Assembly: GCA_965238155.1 (NCBI GenBank)
Contig: OZ250175.1
Coordinates: 434,001 to 498,000, forward strand
Direction: 5' to 3'
DNA length: 64,000 bases
Source: BJGV01 sp964196335
GTDB lineage: Bacteria > Pseudomonadota > Gammaproteobacteria > Burkholderiales > Nitrosomonadaceae
Position 1 is the stretch's first letter, and the number at the start of each line of letters is the position of its first letter. Under the pieces are notes generated by a model. It had not been told where the DNA came from. It saw nothing but the letters and a program-made list of their open reading frames with translations, and searched no databases. The position numbers and the translations under genes were made by a program. Below, one piece after another: positions 45,290-53,923 of this stretch.

Positions 45290-46465
45290 TTAATCCCAGT
45301 TTAGCGCTCCACCAGTTTGATATTCAGTAACCCGAGTTTCAAAAAAATTCTTCTCCTTCTTTAAATCAATCATTTCAGACATCCATGGAAAGGGATTTTT
45401 GGCCCCCGGATAAATAATGTCTAGGCCAATCTGCTGGCATCTGCGGTTAGCAATATAGCGCAGGCATTCTTTAAACATTGGCGCATTCATACCTAGAACA
45501 CCACGTGGTAAAGTGTCTTCAGCATAGCGGTATTCTAGCTCTACCCCTTTTTGCATAAGTTCATTAATTACATCACGAAATTCTTTTGTCCAAAGATGCG
45601 GGTTTTCCATCTTTATTTGATTAATCACATCAATACCAAAATTACAGTGCATAGACTCATCACGTAAAATATATTGATACTGTTCCGCTGCACCAGTCAT
45701 CTTATTTTGCCTTCCTAATGCCAGGATCTGTGTAAAACCTACATAAAAGAATAGCCCCTCCATGATGCAGGCAAATACGATTAAGCTTTTTAATAGCTTT
45801 TGGTCAGCTTCTGGTGTGCCGGTTTTGAATTGTGGATCGGTGAGCGTATCAATAAACGGGATAAGAAACTCATCTTTATCACGGATTGACGCTATTTCAT
45901 GGTAGGCATTGAAAATTTCACCCTCATCTAATCCAAGGGACTCGACAATATACTGATAAGCATGTGTATGAATTGCTTCTTCAAACGCCTGACGCAACAG
46001 GTATTGACGACATTCCGGGTTAGTGATGTGACGGTAGGTCCCAAGTACAATATTATTAGCTGCCAGCGAATCAGCAGTAACAAAAAACCCAAGATTGCGT
46101 TTGACCAAACGGCGTTCATCTTCAGTTAATCCATTTGGATCTTTCCAGAGAGCAATGTCACGACTCATATTAATTTCTTGTGGCATCCAGTGATTAGCGC
46201 AGGCTGAAAGATATTTTTCCCAGGCCCATTTGTATTTAAATGGCACAAGTTGATTTACATCGGACTGACAATTAATAATTTTTTTGTCTTCTACAGCTAC
46301 ACGGCGATTGGTGGTGTTATCCACAGATTGTTCACTGTTTATACCAGTTACAGCGCTAACGGCTTGCAAATTCGGATCAGAAGTTGTTAACACTTGCGCG
46401 CTATTCAATGCCCCTTCAGGTATCGGAGGCTCCAATTGCGCCTTTTCGTCTTCAAATGTCAGCAT
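45290..46465 (-). CDS. nrdB: Class Ia ribonucleotide reductase small subunit NrdB
   Basis: Di-iron tyrosyl-radical subunit, about 391 residues. The iron and radical site is visible in FEEAIHTHAYQYI: Glu, His three residues later, and the radical Tyr four after that, the same spacing as E. coli Glu115-His118-Tyr122. DESMHCNFG supplies further ligands. The ATG at 46465 has a good AGGAG site; the frame is open further upstream into nrdA. It follows nrdA by 34 bases. Confidence 0.95.
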   Translation of the reverse strand: MLTFEDEKAQLEPPIPEGALNSAQVLTTSDPNLQAVSAVTGINSEQSVDNTTNRRVAVEDKKIINCQSDVNQLVPFKYKWAWEKYLSACANHWMPQEINMSRDIALWKDPNGLTEDERRLVKRNLGFFVTADSLAANNIVLGTYRHITNPECRQYLLRQAFEEAIHTHAYQYIVESLGLDEGEIFNAYHEIASIRDKDEFLIPFIDTLTDPQFKTGTPEADQKLLKSLIVFACIMEGLFFYVGFTQILALGRQNKMTGAAEQYQYILRDESMHCNFGIDVINQIKMENPHLWTKEFRDVINELMQKGVELEYRYAEDTLPRGVLGMNAPMFKECLRYIANRRCQQIGLDIIYPGAKNPFPWMSEMIDLKKEKNFFETRVTEYQTGGALNWD

Positions 46466-46499
46466 ACTTTTCTCCTTTTGTTCCTTTGCGTTACATTCA

Positions 46500-49364
46500 T
46501 TACTGGCAAGACTCACATTCAGAGTCATCGATTGCACAATATTTCAAATCAGCTGCCGCCGGTACTGCATTCATTGCAGTTATACCTCCGTCTGCCGGTA
46601 CTGCATTTAAGACACCTGTTTTGACTGTGGATTTTTCAGCTGATGTTGCGCCTAGTGTACGAAGATAGTAGGTAGTTTTTAGACCACGTAGCCATGCGAG
46701 TTTATAGGTTTCATCCAACTTTTTGCCTGAAACACCTGCCATATATATATTGAGTGACTGTGCCTGATCAATCCATTTCTGTCGTCTTGCTGCAGATTCA
46801 ATTAACCACTTTGGCTCGATTTCAAATGCGGTCGCATAAAGTTTACGAATGTCAGTTGGCACACGGTCTATTTTGCTTAAGGTGCCATCAAAATATTTAA
46901 GATCAGCGATCATTACTTCGTCCCAAAGTCCAAGCTTTTTTAGGTCCCCTACCAGGGATTTATTGGCGATGGTGAATTCCCCTGATAAATTAGATTTTAC
47001 ATAGAGGTTTTGATAGGTTGGCTCGATACTGGCAGATACACCAATAATATTAGAAATAGTTGCAGTCGGCGCAATAGCTAAACAGTTGGAATTGCGCATA
47101 CCATATTTTTTTATACGTTTTCGTAGTTCACCCCACTCTAACGTTGAGGACCTGTCTATTTCGACATATCCTTTGCGCTCTTCCTTCAAAAGTTCAAGAG
47201 AGTCTTGTGGTAGGATTCCTCGATCCCACAGACTTCCTTGATAGGAAGCATAACATCCACGTTCTTCAGCCATTTCGGTAGAGGCCCAGTAGGCATGGTA
47301 AGCTATTGCTTCCATTGAACGGTCAGCAAATTCTACTGCGTCCTCAGAAGCATAGGGAATGCGTAACATGTGCAGACAGTCTTGAAAACCCATGATGCCC
47401 AGCCCTACCGGGCGGTGCCTGAGATTAGAGTTACGTGCTTTTTCAACAGCGTAAAAATTTATATCAATTACATTATCCAGCATACGCATTGCTGTACTGA
47501 TGGTTTGTTGAAGCTTGTGCGTGTTTAGCTTTCCGTCTTTGATATGCGCCACCAAATTGACAGATCCCAGATTACATACAGCTATTTCCTGATCATTTGT
47601 ATTCAGGGTAATTTCGGTACAAAGGTTAGAACTATGCACGATACCTTCATGATTCTGAGGCGACCGAATATTGCACGGATCTTTGAAAGTAATCCACGGA
47701 TGCCCGGTTTCAAATAACATACTAAGCATCTTGCGCCACAATTGTTTCGCAGGGATTTTTTTATACAGATCAAATTCACCGCACTCAATCTTCTCCTCAT
47801 AAGCAAGATAAGACTGTTCAAATTCTTTACCAAATTTTTCATGGAGATCAGGTACGTCCGAAGGTGAGAATAAGGTCCATTCCCCGTCTTCCATTACCCG
47901 TTTCATGAGTAAATCCGGAACCCAGTTTGCAGTGTTCATGTCATGAGCTCGGCGACGGTCATCACCAGTATTTTTACGTAGCTCAAGAAACTCCTCTATA
48001 TCCAGATGCCATGATTCCAGGTAAGAGCAAACTGCTCCTTTACGTTTGCCACCCTGATTTACTGCTACTGCAGTATCAGAGACAACTTTTAGAAATGGCA
48101 CCACACCTTGCGATTTACCGTTGGTTCCTTTGATGTATGAACCCATTGCCCGCACAGGTGTCCAGTCATTTCCTAATCCTCCGGCATATTTTGCAAGCAG
48201 GGCATTTTCCTTGATTGATTCAAAAATACCATCAAGATGGTCCGGTACCGTTGAGAGATAACATGAAGATAACTGAGAACGACGGGTACCCGAATTAAAT
48301 AAGGTTGGCGTTGAGCTCATGAAATTAAAATTTGACAGAATATGGTAAAACTCGATGGCCCGTGCCTCACGGTCAGCTTCATTAAGCGAAAGTCCCATCG
48401 CCACACGCATAAAGAATGCTTGTGGTAGTTCAATACGCTGATCCTGCACATGCAAAAAATAGCGGTCATATAAGGTTTGCAGACCGAGATAATCAAACTT
48501 AAGGTCACAGGAGGCATCAAGCGTTTTGGCCAGGCGCGGGAGGTCAAACTCTGCCAGACGTTTATCTAGCAATTCAGCATCAATGCCACGTTTAATAAAG
48601 CCAGGAAAATAATCTGAATAGCGGGACGCCATTTCTTGCTGAGCTACTTCTTCTCCCAGTACTTCCAGACGAATACTATGTAATAAAAGTCGTGCAGTGA
48701 CATAACGGTAAGCCGGTTCTATTTCGATTAGGGCTCGGGCTGAAAGAATGACTGATTTTCTTACTTCTTCCACCGGCACCCCATCGTACAGATCTTTTAG
48801 TGAGGCTTTAAATATCAGTTCACTATTTACTGTATCTCCCAGGCCTATACATGAAGCTTCAATCAATGCCAGCAGCTGTTCCGTGTCCAACGGGGTCTTG
48901 CGGCCATTCTCCAGCACATGCAGAATGCTGGTTGATGTCTCTGCCGCAGCATTTTCTTTTTGTTTTGCCCGTTCCCGGGTCCGGTCTTCTCGGTACAATA
49001 CATAAGCGCGCGCTATATCATGCTCACCAGAGCGCATCAGAGCAAGTTCTACCTGATCTTGAATATCTTCTATATGAAAAGTTCCGCTTACAGGCTGGTG
49101 ACGGATTAATGCGCTAACGACATCACCAGTCAGACAAATTACTGCTTCTCGCACTCTGGCAGATGCTGCACTCTGACCGCCATTAACAGCAATAAATGCT
49201 TTGGTCAGGGCAATCGAAATTTTATTCGGCATGAATGCAACTACTGATCCATTGCGACGAATAATTTTGTATTGGGAATAACGTGAATCTTGGTAAGGAG
49301 AAGTAGAGGAGAATTCGAAACCAGATGCTACTGTGGAGCTGGTGCTGTCTGTTGCAAGTTGCAT
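46500..49364 (-). CDS. nrdA: Class Ia ribonucleotide reductase large subunit NrdA
   Basis: Catalytic subunit of 954 residues, long because of N-terminal ATP-cone regulation: a first cone (RRNGSVVAFMPNKISIALTKAF, abridged) and what looks like a second cone-like region (LENGRKTPLDTEQLLALIEA). Catalytic features include SQLSSCYLSTV, NLCTEIT, the active-site CNLGSVNL, and a C-terminal Cys pair CESC for re-reduction. The start has a GGGGAG site. A palindrome resembling an NrdR site lies about 90 bases upstream. Confidence 0.95.
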   Translation of the reverse strand: MQLATDSTSSTVASGFEFSSTSPYQDSRYSQYKIIRRNGSVVAFMPNKISIALTKAFIAVNGGQSAASARVREAVICLTGDVVSALIRHQPVSGTFHIEDIQDQVELALMRSGEHDIARAYVLYREDRTRERAKQKENAAAETSTSILHVLENGRKTPLDTEQLLALIEASCIGLGDTVNSELIFKASLKDLYDGVPVEEVRKSVILSARALIEIEPAYRYVTARLLLHSIRLEVLGEEVAQQEMASRYSDYFPGFIKRGIDAELLDKRLAEFDLPRLAKTLDASCDLKFDYLGLQTLYDRYFLHVQDQRIELPQAFFMRVAMGLSLNEADREARAIEFYHILSNFNFMSSTPTLFNSGTRRSQLSSCYLSTVPDHLDGIFESIKENALLAKYAGGLGNDWTPVRAMGSYIKGTNGKSQGVVPFLKVVSDTAVAVNQGGKRKGAVCSYLESWHLDIEEFLELRKNTGDDRRRAHDMNTANWVPDLLMKRVMEDGEWTLFSPSDVPDLHEKFGKEFEQSYLAYEEKIECGEFDLYKKIPAKQLWRKMLSMLFETGHPWITFKDPCNIRSPQNHEGIVHSSNLCTEITLNTNDQEIAVCNLGSVNLVAHIKDGKLNTHKLQQTISTAMRMLDNVIDINFYAVEKARNSNLRHRPVGLGIMGFQDCLHMLRIPYASEDAVEFADRSMEAIAYHAYWASTEMAEERGCYASYQGSLWDRGILPQDSLELLKEERKGYVEIDRSSTLEWGELRKRIKKYGMRNSNCLAIAPTATISNIIGVSASIEPTYQNLYVKSNLSGEFTIANKSLVGDLKKLGLWDEVMIADLKYFDGTLSKIDRVPTDIRKLYATAFEIEPKWLIESAARRQKWIDQAQSLNIYMAGVSGKKLDETYKLAWLRGLKTTYYLRTLGATSAEKSTVKTGVLNAVPADGGITAMNAVPAAADLKYCAIDDSECESCQ

Positions 49365-49449
49365 AATTTGACTACTCCCCTATTAGTTCTATTATTTTTA
49401 CGTGGGAAAATTGTGATTCCCCATCAATCCAACCAGCCGTTGCATTTAA

Positions 49450-49479
49450 TGATTAACCACTATATATAGTGGTTAATCA
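49450..49479. promoter_or_regulatory. Long perfect palindrome, candidate NrdR box, upstream of nrdA
   Basis: A 30-base perfect palindrome centred on CACTATATATAGTG lies 86 bases before the nrdA start. The core resembles the NrdR consensus ACACWATATATWGTGT, and NrdR boxes are expected in front of nrd operons. NrdR sites usually come in pairs about three helical turns apart; a weaker AACTAACTCTAGTTGA at 49490-49505 could be the second. Confidence 0.6.
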
Positions 49480-49635
49480 AGTAAATTAGAACTAACTCTA
49501 GTTGATTCCCTAATTTTAGTTAGTTGAAAAAAAAATGCAAGTGTTTCTTGTAAAAATTCAAAAGAAAATTTATAGGAATACAATTTGACCTAGAATTGAG
49601 CAAATTAGAAAGAAGAATGTTTAGCAGCAGATATT

Positions 49636-49672
49636 AAAAGGCCCTATCAACTGAGCTATTAATCTAAACATA
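49636..49672 (-). pseudogene. Degenerate tRNA fragment (tRNA-Lys-like)
   Basis: On the minus strand the D-arm-like AATAGCTCAGTTGATAGGGC is followed by CTTTTAAT, recalling a Lys tRNA with TTT anticodon but lacking the bases between. No acceptor stem or T-arm can be formed. It is also part of the 50-base repeat with 49837-49886. Not a functional tRNA. Confidence 0.5.
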
Positions 49673-49690
49673 GATAACTACTTCTTCATC
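49641..49690. repeat. Direct repeat copy 1 (EF-hand gene tail plus tRNA start)
   Basis: This 50-base segment matches 49837-49886 at 43 positions, at an offset of exactly 196 bases. It includes the bases that in copy 2 encode the end of the EF-hand gene, and the D-arm-like sequence of a tRNA. Confidence 0.75.
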
Positions 49691-49816
49691 ACAAAAGATA
49701 GATTCACGCAGTGCATTTTCCTTAGCCTGAAATTCAGACTCAGCCTCTACTGTAACTGTCTTTGTGTATACAGGGTCAACAAGTAGTTTTGTAAGGGGGC
49801 TTGTACTAAATCTGGC
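49664..49816 (-). pseudogene. C-terminal gene remnant of unknown family
   Basis: Between the two repeat copies the minus strand stays open for 50 codons with no start codon near its beginning, giving PLTKLLVDPVYTKTVTVEAE and then a Glu/Ala-rich end with SIFCDEEVVIYV. Its balanced, charged composition looks like real protein, so it may be the truncated tail of a lost gene. I do not recognise the family. Chance is possible for so short a frame. Confidence 0.35.
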
Positions 49817-49861
49817 CTACTGATTACGAATCAGCTGTCCTACCAACTGAGCTATTAATCT
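49814..49861 (-). pseudogene. tRNA-Thr(CGT) 5' fragment
   Basis: The minus strand reads AATAGCTCAGTTGGTAGGAC then AGCTGATTCGTAATCAGTAGG, matching the D-arm and the intact anticodon arm of tRNA-Thr with CGT anticodon. The D-stem is broken (GGAC instead of GAGC), and after AGG the variable loop, T-arm and 3' acceptor are missing. It begins directly after the EF-hand gene. A nonfunctional remnant. Confidence 0.65.
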
Positions 49862-49886
49862 AAGTACAGATAACTATTTCTTCATT
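49837..49886. repeat. Direct repeat copy 2
   Basis: Second copy of the 50-base repeat described at 49641-49690. This copy spans the stop codon of the EF-hand gene and the start of the tRNA-Thr fragment. Confidence 0.75.
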
Positions 49887-50272
49887 TCACCATGTGATGT
49901 TGAGTAGTTCGGGCTTGTTTTGGGCTCGCTCTTAGATACATAACTATCCGCCTCATTCTTGTCAACAGAGCCGTCACGATTAGTATCTACTTTATCAAAT
50001 ATGGCTTCATTATATTTGATAAATTCTTCCTTACTGACCTTGTTGTCTTTATTTTTGTCCATCAATGACATTCCATATCCACCGCCTGCTGATTTTGCTC
50101 CTCCGGACTTATTGGTTTCTGCTAAGTCAGCATAGGCGAGCATGAGTCCTTTTATATTTTGGGACTGTGAGGTAAAAGTACCGTCAGCTGCAAAGCTTAG
50201 TGAAGCACTACTCAGTGCTATTGCAAAAACAGGGCTCAAGGCAATATAGGCAATAGTTTTTTTGTTGTACAT
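49874..50272 (-). CDS. Secreted EF-hand calcium-binding protein
   Basis: Small exported protein (132 residues). A signal peptide (to about residue 29, ending SFA) precedes two EF-hand loops: DKNKDNKVSKEE and DTNRDGSVDKNE, both with acidic residues at the expected 1, 3, 5 and 12 positions. A Gly/Ser-rich segment lies before the first loop. Probable periplasmic calcium binding; role unknown. Its 3' end is part of a duplicated 50-base segment next to tRNA fragments. Confidence 0.85.
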   Translation of the reverse strand: MYNKKTIAYIALSPVFAIALSSASLSFAADGTFTSQSQNIKGLMLAYADLAETNKSGGAKSAGGGYGMSLMDKNKDNKVSKEEFIKYNEAIFDKVDTNRDGSVDKNEADSYVSKSEPKTSPNYSTSHGEMKK

Positions 50273-50435
50273 AATGTTCTCCTACAGACAGGCATGAAAT
50301 AGAAACTATAACCCATGAATGTGGTATCGGGTTGATGTAAGTTTTGATGTGTAAGTATTCTACGGCTTCACTATAAAAGAAGAAATAGCCGCCATTGACA
50401 TAGTTCTACTGCTTATTCGTTAGTAATGAGAAAAA

Positions 50436-50455
50436 GGCGGGTGTAAATACCCGCC
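50436..50455 (-). terminator. Intrinsic terminator after the glutaredoxin-like gene
   Basis: GGCGGGT and ACCCGCC form a 7-bp stem with a six-base loop. Both flanks have A/T runs (AAAAA before, TTTTT after), so it can act on either strand. It lies 11 bases beyond the stop of the minus-strand glutaredoxin-like gene. Confidence 0.75.
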
Positions 50456-50465
50456 ATTTTTCCTA

Positions 50466-50705
50466 CTAGCCCTTCACCGCAGATATTGGGGCGCCAAAAT
50501 TGATATGGAACGGTGCTCCGCCAATTACTATTGCGGGGAGTGATTTAACTCCGGCTGCTTCAGCAGCTTCAATCTGATCTTTTTGTTCGCCCAGATGTAC
50601 TTTTTGCACATCGAAGCGGGCCGGATCCAGAGCCTCAGCTACCTGATGCTCAGCTTCAACGCATACAGGGCAACCAGCGTGGTAAAAGATTGCAGTTGTT
50701 TTCAT
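50466..50705 (-). CDS. Glutaredoxin/thioredoxin-like CxxC protein
   Basis: Small thioredoxin-fold protein of 79 residues: FYHAGCPVCVEAEHQV carries the redox Cys12 and Cys15, and the cis-Pro loop is VKSLPAIVIGG. It lacks a signal peptide and is likely cytoplasmic. The partner is unknown. It has its own terminator. Confidence 0.83.
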   Translation of the reverse strand: MKTTAIFYHAGCPVCVEAEHQVAEALDPARFDVQKVHLGEQKDQIEAAEAAGVKSLPAIVIGGAPFHINFGAPISAVKG

Positions 50706-50893
50706 AGATAATCTCCAAAAGAATTAAAATAAACGGGTAAATTCACATTCTCAATAAGCAATTCAGCTGTGACCATGTGATCCCGTAATTATAATCGATA
50801 CTGGCATCCTCATACCAGCTTAGTTGTACCTAATTTAAGAATGAATGTAGTGAAATATTTTAATTTTTCGGGCAAATAAATCAATTTATTGCA

Positions 50894-51745
50894 TTAGTTA
50901 CTTTCATCTTCTTTCAGCGATAATGCCATTTTATATAATTGATTTTTATTTTCATAAGTGATATCTGAAGTAAGTTTTACTGCCTGCTTTAAAGGCAGCT
51001 CTTTCAATAGTAATTTCAGAGTGTGTCGGGCCTGATCACTAATTCTGGTTTTATCCGGAGCTTCTGCACCAGAAACAATTAGTACAAATTCACCTTTCTG
51101 TTGGTTAGTGTCTGTATTTAGCCATGTTAGTGCATCACCTAAGGCACAAGTGTGAATAGTTTCGAATAATTTTGTCAGTTCTCTGCCTATAGTTAATTGC
51201 CGGTTTGTTTCCAGGATTTCAGATAAATCTATAATACATTCCAGAATACGGTGCGGTGTTTCGTAAAATACCAGAACGTATGGTAACGATTTTAATTCTT
51301 CCAGTTTTCGTCTGCGTGTACTTTTTGAAGCAGGAAGAAAGCCATAGAATAAGAAATGTGTTGTGGAAATTCCGGCTGCGGATAGGGCACATAACGCAGC
51401 ATTGGCGCCAGGAACCGGCACCACACGATAATTCTTTCTTACCAGGTTAACCAGAATTGCACCAGGGTCAGAGATTCCGGGCGTGCCAACATCAGTAATA
51501 TAGGCAACAGATTTCCCCGCTTCAAGTAAATCTAAAATTTTCTTTGAGGCTACGCGTTCATTGTGCTGGTGCAAAGCTATCATTTTTTTAGTAATTGAAT
51601 GATGTACCAGTAAATTTCTGGAGTTGCGCGTATCTTCAGCAGCAATTACATCAACAGCCATGAGTACATCTAGCGCACGCAGGCTAATATCTCGCAGGTT
51701 TCCAATCGGAGTGGCAACCACATATAATGTACTTTTTTGTATCAT
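50894..51745 (-). CDS. rsmI: 16S rRNA (cytidine-1402-2'-O)-methyltransferase RsmI
   Basis: Tetrapyrrole-methylase-fold enzyme of 283 residues that modifies C1402 of 16S rRNA. LYVVATPIGNLRDISLRAL, AEDTRNS, ITDVGTPGISDPG and VPGANAALCALSAAG are the family motifs. It is divergent from the FAD-linked oxidase gene. Confidence 0.95.
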   Translation of the reverse strand: MIQKSTLYVVATPIGNLRDISLRALDVLMAVDVIAAEDTRNSRNLLVHHSITKKMIALHQHNERVASKKILDLLEAGKSVAYITDVGTPGISDPGAILVNLVRKNYRVVPVPGANAALCALSAAGISTTHFLFYGFLPASKSTRRRKLEELKSLPYVLVFYETPHRILECIIDLSEILETNRQLTIGRELTKLFETIHTCALGDALTWLNTDTNQQKGEFVLIVSGAEAPDKTRISDQARHTLKLLLKELPLKQAVKLTSDITYENKNQLYKMALSLKEDESN

Positions 51746-51856
51746 TTTTAGTTATAAATGAGGTTCATGTTAATTTTTCTGGTATTGATCGCCATACTAT
51801 ACGATAGCTTGACGGCATTTCCCATTCAGCAAGTAAATAATTTCAAGTAATTGTAA

Positions 51857-53218
51857 ATGTCTGATTTTCTTACTCAACTTCAGTCTTCGTTGCCCCCCGA
51901 CCGGATTTATACAGACCCGGTGGATTGTTACACTTACGCTTATGATAATAGCCAAAAAATATGTCCGCCTGATATGGTGGTATTCCCACTTTCCTCCGAC
52001 GAGGTTCAGGCCATAGTTTTGCTGTGTAATATACATAAAATTCCACTCACACCACGTGGGCGTGGCACAGGAACTGCCGGGGGGAGCATACCGGAGCAAG
52101 GTGGGATAGCGTTGTCTCTGGAACGTATGTTAGGAATTATTGTAGTCGATCCTGCTAATCGTGTAATTGTAACTGAACCCGGGGTACTCAATCAGACCGT
52201 ACAAGATATGGTCAGGCCCCATGGGTTTTTTTGGCCGCCTGATCCTTCCAGTGCAGCGTATTCCAGTATAGGAGGAAACCTTGCCACATCTGCAGGCGGC
52301 CCTCACGCAGTAAAATACGGAACCACTCGTGATCATGTGCTGGGGGTGAAAGCAGTAACGGGTAAGGGTGAGGAAATTAAAACTGGTTGTTATACCACTA
52401 AAGGTGTGGTGGGCTATGATCTAACAAGGCTTCTGATTGGTTCTGAGGGTACACTGGCAGTAATTACTGAAGCAACGCTTAAACTTACCCCTTTACCACA
52501 AGCTATTGGGGGGCTCGTTGCACATTTTCGTGATGCTTCAAGTTGTGCTGCAGCAATAGTCTCAATTATGTCTCTTCCCCAGGTTCCTAGTGCACTTGAA
52601 TTTCTGGATAAAGGTTCACTTAACCTTATTCGTAGTCGTTCTCCAGAAATACTACCGGATGATAGTGCTGCAATGCTGATGATCGAAGTTGACGGGTCTT
52701 CTCGTGAAGTTAATGAAACAAGTATTGCCATTCTCTCTGCCTGCCAAAATGAGGGGTTATTACAAGCCGAGCGTGTCTCAGATACTGTTAATTTGTGGCA
52801 AATGCGTAAGGCATTATCACCATTGTTGCGGGATATTGCACCGAAGAAAATTAATGAGGATGTAGTTGTACCAGTTTCCACACTGCCTGAATTTCTGAAT
52901 GGGCTAACTAAGCTAAGTTCACAGCATCAGGTTAGTAATGTAAATTTTGGTCATGCTGGAAACGGAAATATTCATGTAAATCTGTTGGTAGACCCGGATA
53001 ATACTGAAGAAATGGATCGCGCTGAGAAATGCCTGAATGAAATTTTTGATCTGGTGATCAGCCTCAATGGCACACTATCAGGAGAGCATGGTATTGGAAG
53101 AGAGAAGCGTGCCTATATTGACAGGGAGATTGATGCAACAACGATGAATTTAATGAAGAGCATTAAACAGGTATTTGACCCCAATAACATACTAAACCCA
53201 GGAAAGTTATTTTTGTAA
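51857..53218 (+). CDS. FAD-linked oxidase, GlcD/D-lactate dehydrogenase-like
   Basis: FAD-binding PCMH enzyme of 453 residues. The FAD region has PRGRGTGTAGGSIP and SSIGGNLATSAGGPHAVKYG; the C-terminal domain contains FGHAGNGNIHVNLL and LSGEHGIGREKR. These fit the glycolate oxidase GlcD / D-lactate dehydrogenase family; substrate cannot be fixed. No glcE or glcF is adjacent, so it is either a stand-alone dehydrogenase or the partner genes are elsewhere. Confidence 0.88.
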   Translation: MSDFLTQLQSSLPPDRIYTDPVDCYTYAYDNSQKICPPDMVVFPLSSDEVQAIVLLCNIHKIPLTPRGRGTGTAGGSIPEQGGIALSLERMLGIIVVDPANRVIVTEPGVLNQTVQDMVRPHGFFWPPDPSSAAYSSIGGNLATSAGGPHAVKYGTTRDHVLGVKAVTGKGEEIKTGCYTTKGVVGYDLTRLLIGSEGTLAVITEATLKLTPLPQAIGGLVAHFRDASSCAAAIVSIMSLPQVPSALEFLDKGSLNLIRSRSPEILPDDSAAMLMIEVDGSSREVNETSIAILSACQNEGLLQAERVSDTVNLWQMRKALSPLLRDIAPKKINEDVVVPVSTLPEFLNGLTKLSSQHQVSNVNFGHAGNGNIHVNLLVDPDNTEEMDRAEKCLNEIFDLVISLNGTLSGEHGIGREKRAYIDREIDATTMNLMKSIKQVFDPNNILNPGKLFL

Positions 53219-53316
53219 ACCTAAAAAAACGTTAAGTCCATCATTATTCATCAAATGAGATAGGGCGCAGAATAGAGATTTTGGAAGGTAAATATCTGTC
53301 CTGGGATTAATTGCTC

Positions 53317-53915
53317 CTAAGATGTTCTTAGCAGCTCTAAAATATCATGGGAAATTATATCCATATTTGTACCAGAGTTCACATATAAACGAAGTTTTCC
53401 TTTCGGGTCAAAAATATAGACTCCTGTAGAGTGGTCCATTATGTAGCTATCCTGAGTTGTTCCTGTTTGTTTTTGGAAAGCAATTTTAAACTCCTTGGCA
53501 ATATTTCTTGTAGTTTGTAGGTCTCCGGACAAGCCAAGAAAAGTAGGATTGAATGTAGATACATATTGTTTTAGCAACGCAGGGGTATCATGTTCAGGAT
53601 TAACCGATATAAATAGTACTTGAACGTGATTGCTATCATTGCCCAGCTTTTTTATGGTACCGGCAAGTTTGCCCATGATGCCCGGACATATGTCCGGACA
53701 ATTTGTGTAACCAAAAAAAGTACTATCACTTTGCCTTTGAAATCAGCCAGAGAACGAATGTCCCCATTGTGATCAGAGAGTTTAAAGTCTCTGCCAAAGC
53801 TGGCGTTCGTGATATCTGTAGAAAGAAATTCCGGCTCGACTTTACTATTGCAGCTTGATAAAAGAACCAGTGCTGACAATCCAACTAAAAGTGTTAGAGA
53901 GCTGAAACACCTCAT
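53317..53915 (-). pseudogene. Sco1/SenC-like copper chaperone gene, split by a one-base shift
   Basis: The gene encodes a Sco-type copper chaperone for cytochrome oxidase CuA assembly, but is broken into 53652-53915 and 53317-53676. The first part gives a lipoprotein signal (LVLLSSC) and FKGKVIVLF. One extra T in the T run (53713-53719, seven T on the minus strand) would restore FFGYTNCPDICPGIMGKLAG with the CxxxC motif, and continue to the conserved His in MDHSTGVYIFDP. The restored product is about 199 residues. Causes may be an error in the homopolymer, true inactivation, or recoding, since the run is also a TTTTTTG slippery site. Confidence 0.85.
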
Positions 53916-53923
53916 AATATTAA

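Noticed and set aside
49801..49872. Functional tRNA-Thr gene
   Set aside because: D-stem is broken and the T-arm and 3' acceptor are absent.
51797..52099. Minus-strand 100-codon frame overlapping the FAD-linked oxidase gene
   Set aside because: Lies antisense to a well-supported gene and has no family features.
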